NCBI GenBank assembly: GCA_027577595.1
Contig: JANBRJ010000006.1
Location: forward strand, 124,001-188,000
Direction of reading: 5' to 3'
Source: Coemansia sp. RSA 487
Lineage: Eukaryota > Kickxellomycota > Kickxellomycetes > Kickxellales > Kickxellaceae
Length of the DNA stretch: 64,000 nucleotides
The notes beneath the pieces are model-generated. The model searched no databases, was not told the DNA's origin, and was given only the letters and a program-made list of their open reading frames with translations. This document shows positions 30,633-41,300 of this stretch, in pieces (position 1 is the first letter of the stretch; each line of letters starts with the position of its first letter). The position numbers and the translations under genes were made by a program.

Positions 30633-32431
30633 TCCTATTGTTTTATGTTTGCTTGAAAGTGGTATATCTATAGATGGAATTTGATACTTTGCTGTGGAAA
30701 CTTTTTAAATGAAGCACCCAAAAATTCATTGGGCTGTAAAAATTATATGATATTTGCCATGTGTCAAGAGCATTCAAGTAACGCCAGACAATAACACGGA
30801 TGAGTTTGGATATATAATATTTTACATATTTTTAAAGTAGCCAAGGCACAACAGTGATAGCAGTGCATCCTCTAATCAAGTTTCTCGTTCGATATTTTAT
30901 ATTGAACTCGTAAAGTGCTCGGATTAAAAGCAGCATACAGGACTGGCCAGTGAGCCTTTGTCCTGCAAACTACTCGATACGAACAATACTCGCACAAACA
31001 GGAGACCAGTCCAGTAGAAGCAAGTGTGGGTTCGATAAGGATGTTCTTTTTCACGCAAGCTGTACTGTTCTTTATTGTTGCAGATTATAAAGCTGATATC
31101 CTGTATGTAGTATTTCCAGATAAAACCGTAGCGGAAAACATTCCAGACGCCTCTAGAAACGAGATGTTTGACGGGATTTCATTTGAATGCGTGTTTATCA
31201 AACCGAGATCAGGCATGTTTTTATTGCTAAATGGGCGACACATGAATATTATAATGCGCTTTTTCTACCCTGTATTACTAATATTCGTCATTACAAATGT
31301 TTGGAGAATGCGTAGAATGCATGTCTGCAAAAGGGGTGCCTGCTCTTGGCCTTTCAGTCAACAAGATACCATGGAGTGTAGACAAGGTACTCCCTAGATT
31401 TGTAGCACGCCTGGAAACGGAAATATACAAACCACAACGTCAGCTGAAACTACAAAAGACAGGAGGGTTCATTGGTGCCGTAAATATCAAGATCCCACAG
31501 TCAAAGCTAAATTAGAGCTCGCGAAACCCTTGGGTAAAAAAAATTTGTTTGATGTGGATCACATGAGCCCAAAACCATTGAAACTATGCACGCTGAAATC
31601 CAGCAGCCAGACGATAGAGCAACATTTGTTCCAAAGGGACATTTGCAAAGTAAGACAAGTCCAGAAGGAATCCAAATACTGCCTGGCAAGAAGCAGCAAC
31701 AATGTAATCGCCCTCAACAACCAAGAAATAGATTGCCAAATGTAGCCTATATCCTGTCCGGGATAGAAACAGATTCAACTAAGCAAGCGCTGTTTGTCGT
31801 TCAAGCACACGCGTCTCCAAAAGGACAACAAAATTTGCGATTTAATGCAAATAGCCACACTGGCGCATCAATAAAAAGCAACTGTATCGCAGGAGCCATT
31901 CCCAAGGCTACTTAGCGTAGGCTGTTGTCTAGATAGTGCTGGTCTGGCCTTGGATGGTCTTAGCGAGGCTGTGTGTGCTGTTGGCTGGCAATGCAGCGAT
32001 TTTGCACTTGATGTGCGTGGTATCAGCATACCAGATACCTAACAATGTGTCTTGTACTGCTTCAAGCAGATGGCCGAGTATCATCAAACATTAAATCACA
32101 TGTTTTGGCTTACCAAATCAGCAAAGATCAAGGAAAGTTTATCAGCGGTCTTTGATAAACTTTTCTTGTTAACGGTTTTCTCGATTTCCCTCTTTTTTTA
32201 GTTTTAAAAAGATACGCTTTATTCCTCTTTTTGATACTCTAGTTTGGTTGTTCTGGATAAGCAGGAGGAGCTGTCTTTCTTTCTTTCTTTCTTTCTTTCT
32301 TTCAGAAGCCCCTCTCAAAACGCGCATTATATACAGAGCCTAATTTAGATCGCTTGAGACATTTAGCTATTCGGAAAAATTTACTCGTATTCAATTCTAC
32401 CACCAACAAACATCAAACCAAAAGAAAAGAA
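30633..32431. other. Intergenic stretch with short coding-like fragments, no identified gene
   Basis: Nearly 1.8 kb lie between BFR2 and mL46. Several plus-strand fragments look coding in composition but do not join into a gene I recognise: 31041-31397 (from an ATG, hydrophobic), 31398-31745 and 31586-31915 (overlapping, different frames), and about 31929-32042 and 32049-32156. They could be a decayed gene, an unrecognised spliced gene, or chance. The last 150 bases are the mL46 promoter. Confidence 0.35.
32272..32304 (+). repeat. CTTT tetranucleotide microsatellite
   Basis: About eight copies of CTTT lie 130-160 bases upstream of the mL46 start. Confidence 0.9.
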
Positions 32432-33253
32432 ATGTTTACACGTCGTTTAGTATCCACACAGTTCAACACATGTGTGCGACGGGGGTTTAGCACACGAACC
32501 AAGCTGAGTAGCAGAGCGGAGCAAGCGATCCATGCAGGGCTCGTCCTACAGCGCGATCCGATCGTGATACAGCAATCCAAGGGGTTCGAAGAATTATCGG
32601 ACAAGTATTTTGAGTGGCTAGACTACATGACAGCTGAGCGGTTCCCACGGGATTTTTTCTTCAAAAAGGGAAGCACGGCGGAGACCAAGTGGATGGAGTT
32701 GGAGGACCAGCGCTCAGATGAATGGTTTTTCGATCCAAAAACAAAGCCCGAGTTCAAGTCTGTTAAGCGTGAGGTTATCGTTGATGAGCTTAGTGGCAAG
32801 CAGCCAGACGACAAGGGCCCTGTTATCAATACGGTTCAAGTGCATCCGAGGGAGACAAAGGCCGACGCTGCTGGCGATCTCAGGTCGCTGGAACGCAAGC
32901 TCGATCGGACGCTGTATTTATTGGTCAAGGACAGCAAAAAGGAAGGACAGTGGGTGTTCCCGCAAGGCGCCGTTGAGGCTGAGGAGGCCCTTCACCAGGC
33001 GGCAAGGCGGAGCCTTAGGAGCGCGTGTGGCGGCAATATGGATGTATGGACCGTTGGGTGCGGACCTGTTGGGCACCACGAGGCTGGCGACCGCACAACG
33101 ACGTTCTTTATCAAGGGGCATATCCTTCGCGGGCAGGCAAAGCCCGACAGTACGCTGGCATCGGACTTTAAGTGGGCCACAAGGGAGGAGATTGAGTCGG
33201 CGGTTTCTCCAGAGTACTGGAGGTCGGTAAAGGATATGCTGTCGAGTATCTAG
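32432..33253 (+). CDS. MRPL46: Mitochondrial ribosomal protein mL46 (large subunit)
   Basis: A 273-residue protein with a basic, hydroxylated N-terminus (MFTRRLVSTQF then RRGFSTRTKLSSR) that should be a mitochondrial presequence. ILVGLVLQRDPIV-type and ERFPRDFFFKKGS segments are typical of mL46/MRPL46, followed by a Nudix-like fold (RTLYLLVKDSKKEGQWVFPQ then GAVEAEEALHQAARRSL). The Nudix box lacks the catalytic glutamates, as is normal in mL46, so it is structural. The open frame extends to a TTG at 32354, but the first ATG is 32432. Single exon. It ends 166 bp from the convergent receptor gene. Confidence 0.9.
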   Translation: MFTRRLVSTQFNTCVRRGFSTRTKLSSRAEQAIHAGLVLQRDPIVIQQSKGFEELSDKYFEWLDYMTAERFPRDFFFKKGSTAETKWMELEDQRSDEWFFDPKTKPEFKSVKREVIVDELSGKQPDDKGPVINTVQVHPRETKADAAGDLRSLERKLDRTLYLLVKDSKKEGQWVFPQGAVEAEEALHQAARRSLRSACGGNMDVWTVGCGPVGHHEAGDRTTTFFIKGHILRGQAKPDSTLASDFKWATREEIESAVSPEYWRSVKDMLSSI

Positions 33254-33419
33254 AGACCCTTTGCTTGCCTTCTTCATTTTTCGTAATCGCTGGTGCGTTG
33301 AATAGTACAGTTATAAAAGAACGTGAATGAATAACAAGATAGTGGAGAAATAGAAAAAGTACAAAGGGCGAATAGAGTATAGATACAAAAGGAATAAAGT
33401 TAAGAAAGCCATTTTACAT

Positions 33420-34460
33420 TTAGCGGATGACCGGCAACCGTGGTTCGGTGACATCGAGAACCCATGCCTCTTCGGTGGATAGGGAAGCATTGTTGTCGGG
33501 CGAGTGGCCAACAAAGATAGACTCGCGGCGACCACGCTGGACCAAGGGGAGCATGTCGCTGTCCTTGTGGAGAGTCCAGTACCAACGGATGACACGCTGG
33601 ACGGGTGGGAGCGAGATGAAGACAAGGAGGTCAAAGATGGACTGCAATGGCGCAAAGACCATCGACACGGTCCATATGGCGGTGGTTGCTCTTGTCTGCT
33701 CCAGCTGGAGGGTCTGGACCCAGTAGAATATCAGGGCTGGGGTGTAAAAGATGATGGGGCTCAGCGGATAGAGCATCAGGATCCGAGCCTTTCGGCGCAT
33801 GCGCTGCTCGAGCGTGCGCATAACATGGGTTGACAGCGAGTTCGGTGGGTTGTGCGCCGAGGGCCGCTGCACGCGCAGCTTGAGGAGGACCACGACAATG
33901 ACCAGCGCAAAATTGACCAGCTGCAAAAGGATCCACAGATACAGCCCGAACACCATGTACAGGATGTCGCAGATCTCGGTGCCAAACGTCCACTGCGAGT
34001 ACAGAAAGTGCGGGCTGAACGAGGCGCGCGCAAAAAACAGAGGGCACGTGCACAGGAACGCCAGGCCCATGGATACTTTGACGTAGTGCCGGGGCACCCA
34101 ACGCAGCGACCCGCTGAACGATACCCAGTGGAGGAAGTTTGCCTCCAGGTCGAGCGCAATGCGGCTGGCCAGAAGCATGTTGAGCATCTGGAAGAAGCAC
34201 GTCAGAAACGCAAAGACCCGCGCTGTGGCGCTGTACGCATGGTACTCGGGCTGCAGCGCCAGCTCGCGCACCACGAGCTGACTGATCTGGAATAGGGCAT
34301 CGCTCAGACCCAGCATCCCCGACACGCGCACGGTCACGGAGTCTGCGACGTCTTTGTACATGGCTATAAGAACAACTGCCGAAAGCGCAACCGAGAAGCC
34401 GCAGGCCGGCGACAACACATCAAAGACGCTGCAGTAGTAGTCGGTCAGCCACGTTGACAT
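33420..34460 (-). CDS. Seven-helix G-protein-coupled receptor (Git3/cAMP-receptor-like)
   Basis: A 346-residue protein with a short N-terminus and seven hydrophobic helices (about residues 18-38, 47-67, 82-104, 125-145, 165-200, 230-255, 262-285). A basic third cytosolic loop (LKLRVQRPSA through MRRKARILM) precedes helix 6, and SPIIFYTPALIFYWVQ lies within that helix. This order and the WILLQLVNFALVIVVVLLKL helix 5 resemble the fungal Git3/Gpr1 and Dictyostelium cAMP-receptor classes, which sense nutrients and signal to adenylate cyclase. The Ser-rich tail after residue 310 (RRESIFVGHS) could be phosphorylated. The ligand is unknown. Its start is divergent from the LAMTOR1-type gene across 582 bp. 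Confidence 0.75.
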   Translation of the reverse strand: MSTWLTDYYCSVFDVLSPACGFSVALSAVVLIAMYKDVADSVTVRVSGMLGLSDALFQISQLVVRELALQPEYHAYSATARVFAFLTCFFQMLNMLLASRIALDLEANFLHWVSFSGSLRWVPRHYVKVSMGLAFLCTCPLFFARASFSPHFLYSQWTFGTEICDILYMVFGLYLWILLQLVNFALVIVVVLLKLRVQRPSAHNPPNSLSTHVMRTLEQRMRRKARILMLYPLSPIIFYTPALIFYWVQTLQLEQTRATTAIWTVSMVFAPLQSIFDLLVFISLPPVQRVIRWYWTLHKDSDMLPLVQRGRRESIFVGHSPDNNASLSTEEAWVLDVTEPRLPVIR

Positions 34461-35042
34461 AGCTGCTTCTGGATATGTGACAACAGAGCAAGGAATAGGT
34501 TAATTAGTAGCAAGAGTTGTAAAAAGTACAGGTTTTTTTATTTGCTTCAAAGGCAAGAAGAGCGAAGAGCTTGCCGCTCTGTTCGATGTTATGACCATCT
34601 TGAAAATCGTCTAATGATGGAGAAGAGATGGGAAAAAAGGCTATGCACACTGGAAGAATGCAGACAGATGCATGTTTTGTCGAGCACAGATACCACATGT
34701 CTGTGTCATGAAGATAGAAAGATGGGTTTTGGTATATGTTTAAACAGGGCAATCTTTTTTTTTCACCCCCTCGAGCCCAGACGGGGGATGGGGGGAAGCA
34801 GGATGCAATCGGCGCCAAGAAAGAGGGAGCGGGGGAAGAGAGTGACGGTTTGTGAAAGCGCGTCCTCTCCCACAAACTCTAGAAAGAATGAAGAGGCTGT
34901 GAAGGACGCGCATGCATGCATAGTTAGCTTTCTTTGCTTTGTGTTTCTTTTTTCACTCATTCAAATTATCTTTGTGTTTTTTCCACTCTCAATTCAAGCA
35001 CTTTTCATTATTGCATTAGTACTTTATAATTCGCACACAGCA
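34461..35042. promoter_or_regulatory. Divergent intergenic region receptor / LAMTOR1-type gene
   Basis: These 582 bases separate two divergent starts. A pyrimidine-rich tract (about 34925-35000) lies before the LAMTOR1-type ATG. A frame open from 34542 runs into exon 1 of that gene but has a non-coding composition before the MGFCFS start, so I leave it out. Confidence 0.45.
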
Positions 35043-35701
35043 ATGGGATTCTGCTTCTCAAAGCCTCACGTCGACGATGACGACGATAACGAGCGCGCCG
35101 CGCTGCTTGACGAGGGTGTGGTCGACACTGAGAGCGTGCACTCGCCGATCGTGCCCGACCGGTTTGCAAACCTGAGCCCCGAGGAGGTGGCCCGACTCAA
35201 GGAGGAGGAGCGGCTCAAGAAGCTGGAGCAGAACACGACAGAGTAAGTTGCCGAGCAATTGAGCCAAATGGATGAAGGTGCGGCCGGATAAAGCGTGGAG
35301 TACTAACATCAACAACAGCCACCCCTGGTATCTATGTCACTTGTAGCGCGTTGATAAACATATCGTCGGATCGTGCCGACTTTATGCACCCGCAGGCGTT
35401 CGGCGGTGGTGTTGGCGTCGGTGGTGGATCCCGCGACTACGTGGATATTCTGCGGCGCTTCAACCAGCAGATAAAGCTGCCGATGGTTGTGCTCAGCGGA
35501 CCGGGCGAGGCAGCAGTGGCGCGCGGAGGGAGCCATACCGATATTGTGGCGATTCTGTCGGACCCACACATCCCCGAGTCACACGTCAGGCTGGTCGACG
35601 ACACCATCAACAGCATCATCGACATTACATCCTTAACGTATATCGAGTCGCCACCCGGCCATTGCATCGTGCCGCTCTCCGTCGACGCCAACCACCACTA
35701 A
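35043..35701 (+). CDS. MEH1: LAMTOR1/Meh1-type lysosomal (vacuolar) anchor of the Ragulator/EGO complex (two exons)
   Basis: Exon 1 is 35043-35242 and exon 2 is 35347-35701; the 104 nt intron has GTAAGT and CTTGTAG ends, giving 184 residues (yeast Meh1/Ego1: 184). MGFCFSKP offers Gly2 for myristoylation and Cys4 for palmitoylation, the anchor used by LAMTOR1 (MGCCYS). An acidic segment with ERAALLDEG and a charged helix (SPEEVARLKEEERLKKLE) follow. Across the splice lie DALINISSDRADF and RDYVDILRRFNQQIKLP, which match the LAMTOR1 C-terminal helices that wrap the roadblock subunits. The protein tethers Rag GTPases to the vacuole for TORC1 signalling. Assignment rests on layout and short motifs because the family is divergent. 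Confidence 0.78.
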
Positions 35702-36049
35702 CTCTCTCTTGTAGATTTCATCTCAAGCAACGCCCCCTATCTCCTCTAGCCCTTCTTCCCACCCCTCCTTTGTACTAAGCATATACAAACAAATAACTGT
35801 AATCCCTAACATGGCCAGTTGTCCCCCCCAGCCAGCAACAGGAAAGAAAATTTTGTCAATGCACAATGACAAACTCCCACCCCCATCACAAAGAGTTTGC
35901 TTTTCATGTTTGCCAGGAGTTAAAGACTGACGATTATTGGAGAGAGAAAAAAGCAAAGCCCAACTGAGAAAAAAAAGCCCTTGTAAAGCTTCATTTTTCT
36001 TTCAAATTATTCTGCTCTTTTTTATTAGTTTCTGCTGTGAGCAAGGATT
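35702..36049. other. Intergenic, no gene seen
   Basis: A 348 bp spacer between same-strand genes. It is CT-rich near 35720-35770 and AT-rich before the next ATG. Confidence 0.5.
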
Positions 36050-38086
36050 ATGACGATGCCGGCTGCTCCTTCGCTCAGTGAAATCCTACATGCTGAGTCC
36101 GACGACGCCCTGGCTGAGCGTTTTGACACCGTCCAGTCCAATGAGGATGGTGCTATAGAGTCTGAAAATGAAGACAACGCTACTCCCGACGGCTTTTGCG
36201 TTGAATGCAAAGACCAGCAGGTAACGTTCCGCATTTTGTGCATTCATTTCCATCCTTGCGAGAAAAAAACGCTGGATGTGTAGCAAATGAAGTAGACTAT
36301 TTTACTAACTTTTATTGTTTGGAGCTTGTAGGCCAATGTCTATTGCGAGCAGTGCCAGGAAGACTTTTGCGAAGTGTGTGGTGCCATGATCCACCGTACT
36401 GGCCGGAGAAAGCTGCATGTGCTGAAGCAGCTGGATACCGACCCGGCGGCCCAATCTGATGATCACGACGCGACTGTTAAAGAAGACCCGAACAGCGAGG
36501 AAATGGTCACGGCCGAGTTGACTGACGACAGTACTGAGATGAAGAAGCAACAAGGAGAAGAGGATGGGGATAGCCCTATGTCGGAGTCGTTCAATGCGCA
36601 GGGCGAGAAGGCGACCACCAACGGAGCATCGTTCAGCGAGTGGATCAAGGAGCGCGCCAAGTACATTCCGCTCCGCCTGACGCTGCGGGAGCGCAAGTAC
36701 CTGCGGCTGCTGGAGGCTGCGCTCAACGTCAGCGAGTACACCGACAAAATCGACATCCTTATGTACAGCAACAAGTCCAAGCGCATGGTTGCACAAATAA
36801 AGGAGCTGTGCGCGATCCTCTCAGGCCTCGTGCTGTCCACCGACTACAAGGCTGGTCAGGCGCTGTTTGAGGATAGGAAGTTCGAGCAGAACGGCGAGTT
36901 CTACGAAAAGATCTTTGAGATCGGACGCCGTCACAAGATCATGAACCCTGAGAAGATGCGCAACGAGTACGGGAAGCTGATATACATGCTGCAGGACGCA
37001 CAGAGCCATGAGATCAAGAGCATGCTGGGGTTCTCTGCGGTGGCGCCGATAAAGACCGTGTACTCTGTTCTCGAGTCGCTGGGCGTCGTCTATATGCTTG
37101 ATGACGAGATGGTAGCGGTGGCAACAAAGGAGGTGGTGTCGCAGGGCAAGACGCGGTCCCAGATGCAGCTCGAGATCAAGCAGAAGGAGCGCGCCGTTGA
37201 GTACCTGTGTAAAGCATACGCAACGCCCGAATGCCCCGCAGAAGTCATCCGCCAATGCCTGTACAGCATTGGAGACAACCACGCGTACTTGCGCTTTAAC
37301 CGCGACCCCTGCGACCGCATGCTCACTTACCTAACCACAATGTTTACCGCCAAAAGAGCCGAATCCGATTCACTGTCGCTATCCATCCTGTACGGGCGCA
37401 ACGGCGCCCGTCTGTCGCATTCGCACGAAATCCAGTTCTATTACGTGCTGCAGACGCTAACGCTGTGGCGCGAGATCCTGCACGAGATGTTTATGCTCTG
37501 GCACTTGGCTGATTCGGATCTGCTGTCGCCGAGGAATTCGTACCGGCTCAAAGACACGGGACAGGGGCTGAACCGTGTGCAAGCGTGTCCGCGCGTATCG
37601 AAGACCGTCCACGGTGTGCTCCACCGCACGCAAAAGTCAGTAACACGGTGGGTCGGGTCGTCGATGATCCACTTGGGCGACCGTAATGTGCCTAATGCAC
37701 TGATGTTCATCGACAAGTACAATCAGATTGCCAGTATCTTGAACCCCGTGGCAAGAGCTCTCGAGTACCTTGAATCCCTAGAGCAGCAGAAGCAAGGTGG
37801 TGGTGGAGGGAAGAACAGAAGCAGCCAGTCTGAAAAGACCGTCAGCTATATCGAGAGCATCTACGGGTCGTTAGAGGGTGCAAAGAAGCACATACTGGCC
37901 GACTTTTTCCGCTCCGCCTTTGATGGATCTGGTGCTGATAACTTCTTTGACGCTGGGTCGTGTATTGATGGTCGCCTGACGTCCGCCTGGAACTGGTGCT
38001 CGTCCATAGAGAAAAAGCCGTTCTTTAACATTTTCCTTCTTTCCGGCTTTGTTGGCTTCAACGGTGGCCCTGAGGGCTTCAACTGA
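36050..38086 (+). CDS. UPF0652 (DUF2009) protein with N-terminal B-box zinc finger (two exons)
   Basis: Exon 1 is 36050-36220 and exon 2 is about 36332-38086; the 111 nt intron has GTAACG and CTTGTAG ends, giving 641 residues. The splice joins FCVECKDQQ to ANVYCEQCQEDFCEVCG, restoring a B-box-like zinc finger (about residues 49-80), so the intron cuts through the finger. The rest is the DUF2009 domain (from about residue 145): FSEWIKERAKYIPLRLTLRE, LRLLEAALNVSEYTDKID and later KNPFFNIFLLSGFVGF-like text at the C-terminus. The family is conserved in fungi, plants and protists (fission yeast has a homolog); its biochemical role is not known to me. A Gly-rich loop (GGGGG near 575) lies inside the domain. 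A second in-frame ATG lies two codons downstream. Confidence 0.88.
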
Positions 38087-38123
38087 AAAAGAAAAAATAC
38101 CCCCCACCCACCATCTTGTGCCG

Positions 38124-38129
38124 AATAAA
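38124..38129 (+). promoter_or_regulatory. Polyadenylation signal candidate
   Basis: AATAAA lies 38 bases after the UPF0652 stop, followed by a second overlapping ATAAA. Confidence 0.45.
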
Positions 38130-38349
38130 AATAAACGCTATCTCCCCCTCCCCCAAAGTTTTTGAGCGAGAGTATCCACGAAAAGATGAAAAAGTTGTTG
38201 CTAGTTTCTCCACCGATCTGAATAAAATAAGGCTTCTTTTTAGAAACAAGCCAGGCTTTTATTAGTAATTTTTTTCATATGCAAAATGGGGAGGAGCTGA
38301 AAGAATAGCTGGATCCGTAGTTGGAAGAGTTTATTAACATGTTTTTAAA

Positions 38350-41300
38350 CTAAAGTGATAGATTAGAGAACAGATCCGATGCATTTGCAATCTCCTCGAC
38401 TTGCATTGTGCGTAGCAGTTGCTCCATCCCCTCGATCGTCCATATGAACCCAAGGTTCTTGAGCATGTTCCACATCCTTCGCAACGTGCTTGCGCTTTTG
38501 AACAGTTCTTCCTTCAGTCTCGCTGCCTCCTGCAGACGCTGGTATTTTTGTTGTTGCTGCCGATGCTCCGTTGGTTCGGCCTCTTCGTCCACAGAAGGAG
38601 ATGATGCCGCTGTAGCCGTGTCTTGCTCCAACTGCTCTGTTTTTTGGCGGCAGAAGCGCACGTTACGGATAAGCACGGTGATCGATGTGAACAGGCAGAA
38701 CGAGATGGACGCATCGCACCGGTCGATCGGAATATCGCTGTTCTTATCCAAGTGGTCCATAAGATCATACGTCTCCTGCACGCACAGCGCCCACGACTCC
38801 GGAACCACGTCATAGAACAGGATCCCGTCGTTGAGCATCTCTGAGAACGCAATGCTCATCATCGCGCGCAGCACCTTGTCCTCCTCCGAGTCGCCAACCG
38901 CCACCGACCCAAACAGGCTGCTCATGTTGCGCGGTCGCTGGTACTGCGGGTCAAAGAATGACGGCCGGTTGGCGAAATGCAAGAGAAGCATGATAGCCGT
39001 GCTGTAGCACCGCAGGCTAAAGTACCGGATGCGCATCGCGTACCGTCGGTTCTCCGTGCTCCCAAACTGCGAAAAGTCCGTCATCGATGTGCATTCGTGC
39101 GGCTTCATTTCCTCGGCCCGAACCAGCCCGTTCCGCCATTTTGTCAGCATCTGGTGGAGGCCCTCAAACTCAGAGTACTCGAACAGCGATTGCACCGTGT
39201 CGTTGGGTGAGTCCAGCTGCGGCATCGGCGGTGCATTCAAATACTTCAGGTCGGTGGCCTGCGTGGTTCCGCGAATACTGACGGTTACGTGGACTCTGAC
39301 CTTCCAGAAGAACTCGTTCATCCGCGCAACAATGGCCAGCATGCTGCACAGCTCGACAAATGTGTACGATAGCGCGGCGGTCCTGATCAGTACGCCCTTC
39401 TGCACGATCTTTTGGTGGCGCGTGGGCCAGTGCAGGATCTGCGGCACCGTGACGTCGTCCCACGTCGGGTCGGATCCCGGGACCATCACATAGATGCGCG
39501 ACGCGTCGATGGTCATCGGTCGGTCGGCCAGCAGGCTCTGGTAGCTATCGAGCTGATACACCGCCCAGAACGTGCGCCGCTTGAGCTCCAACGCAACCCA
39601 CTCATCCCACGACACCGCATCGTCATGCCGCTTCTCCAGATCGAGCGTGTGCCATCCGAGGCGCGTCACCAGACTCGATGCCAAGCACGTCAGCGAGTTG
39701 TACGCAATGAACTTGGACTGTCCACCCAGAACCGCCGCCGTCAGCACCACCGCTTGCACGTAATCGACCGTTGGGCTGTCCAGGCCCCGGAGGAGCCGCT
39801 CACGCACCGAATTCGTTATCTGCTCGGGGTCCAGACTCTGCCCGGTCTTCTGGTTGATAACGCGCGCGGTGCTGGCCTTTATTGCGTCGATCAGCAGCGG
39901 ATCCACCTGGCCCAGGACGATGCGCCGCACAAGCGTCGCCGGGTGGAATATCGGGATGCGTGCGTACATGTAGTCGAAGTAGTAGATCACGGCCAGCCGT
40001 GTGTCCTCGGCTACGCTGGGCGAGTGGAAGGCGCGCAACACGCTCTCCATTGTCGGAAAGTCTTCTGAAGTCAGCTGCTTCGTTGTCTGAGTGGCGTCCG
40101 CTGCAGTCTTGGCTGCTGTCGCGGGTGCAGAGGCATCTGGCGAGGACAATACCCGATGTCCAGAGGCTGTATTAGCCGCAGCCGGTTCTACTGATGCCGT
40201 CATTGTTTGACGGGCAGCAGCCCCAGCCACTGCCGGTGTCTGTGCGATTGCTGAATCGGGAGCACCGGAAACGGCTACCATTGTTTCTGTTGTTGCCAAT
40301 GTCGTTTTTGTCAAGGCGGCTGCTGCTTCTGCGAAGACAGTGGCGGGTATGGCTTGGTCTGTCGGCGCACTAGTTACCTGATCCGCAGAACCTGGTGACC
40401 TCAGAGGCGAGATGCTGGATAATAGCGTTGTTTCCGATGTGCTATCCACGCTACTAGCAACAGGGGTATCTTGCTGGGACACAAGCGTCGTGGAAGACAC
40501 GCTATTCCTCATAGTACCATTATGAGAATCAGGCACAGCCACGGGTGCCACCGCTGACGCATCATTGTTGCCCATCGTTTTGAGCTTGGGTTTGGGCTTT
40601 GACCTGAGTCGTGGTTTCGGGCCGCGCTTCTTCATCTCGACCCATTTGCACTCGCTGCCGGCCTGCTTGCACCCATCGCATATGGAGCCCTCGCCCTCGC
40701 ATTTGATCTTCTTGGTGTGGCAGCGGAGACATGCCTTTGAGCGCCGCTCACGCCGCCAGGGCGTAGTTGCTTGTGAAGGATGTGGCATAAGGGGCATGGT
40801 TCGCGCAACAAGCGACGTATGCGTTAAATGGAAGGGGTGTGGCGGCGGCGGGCGTTGTTGTGTGAGGGCGTAGCCATGCGGTGGGACGTAGATGGCTGCA
40901 CCTGTGGCGGGCGGCGTATATGGCATGTTGTAGTGCGGCGGTGGCGGCTGTGCTGGTGCTGCCGCTGGCGGTGGCTGGTGGTACACTTGCTGGGGCTGTG
41001 GATATGGCCAAAAGCGGTAGTCACCGCCTCTTGGCGAGTGATGCATCTGGTGAAACTCTTGTAGATGCTGCTGCCGGTTGTAGTAGTGTTGCTGCTGCTG
41101 TTGCTGCCGCTGCCGATGTTGATGTTCCTGTGGAAGTGCTGTTGGGGTGCTGGATCCATTCAACGGCGGTGGCGTGGGGCTGTCAACGGCTGCTGCGGGT
41201 ATGGATTGCGCGACTGTTATTGCATGCGTCGGGTATGCGAGCCGCCCAAAGGAGACCAGCGATGTGTCTTCTGAGCGCGATGTCGGTTCATCTATAGTCG

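Noticed and set aside
34542-35042. N-terminal extension of the LAMTOR1-type gene
   Set aside because: The frame is open but begins at a non-ATG codon and would bury the MGFCFS lipid-anchor start.
39412-40068. 218-codon plus-strand frame
   Set aside because: Antisense to the Zn2Cys6 factor's conserved domain; no motif of its own.
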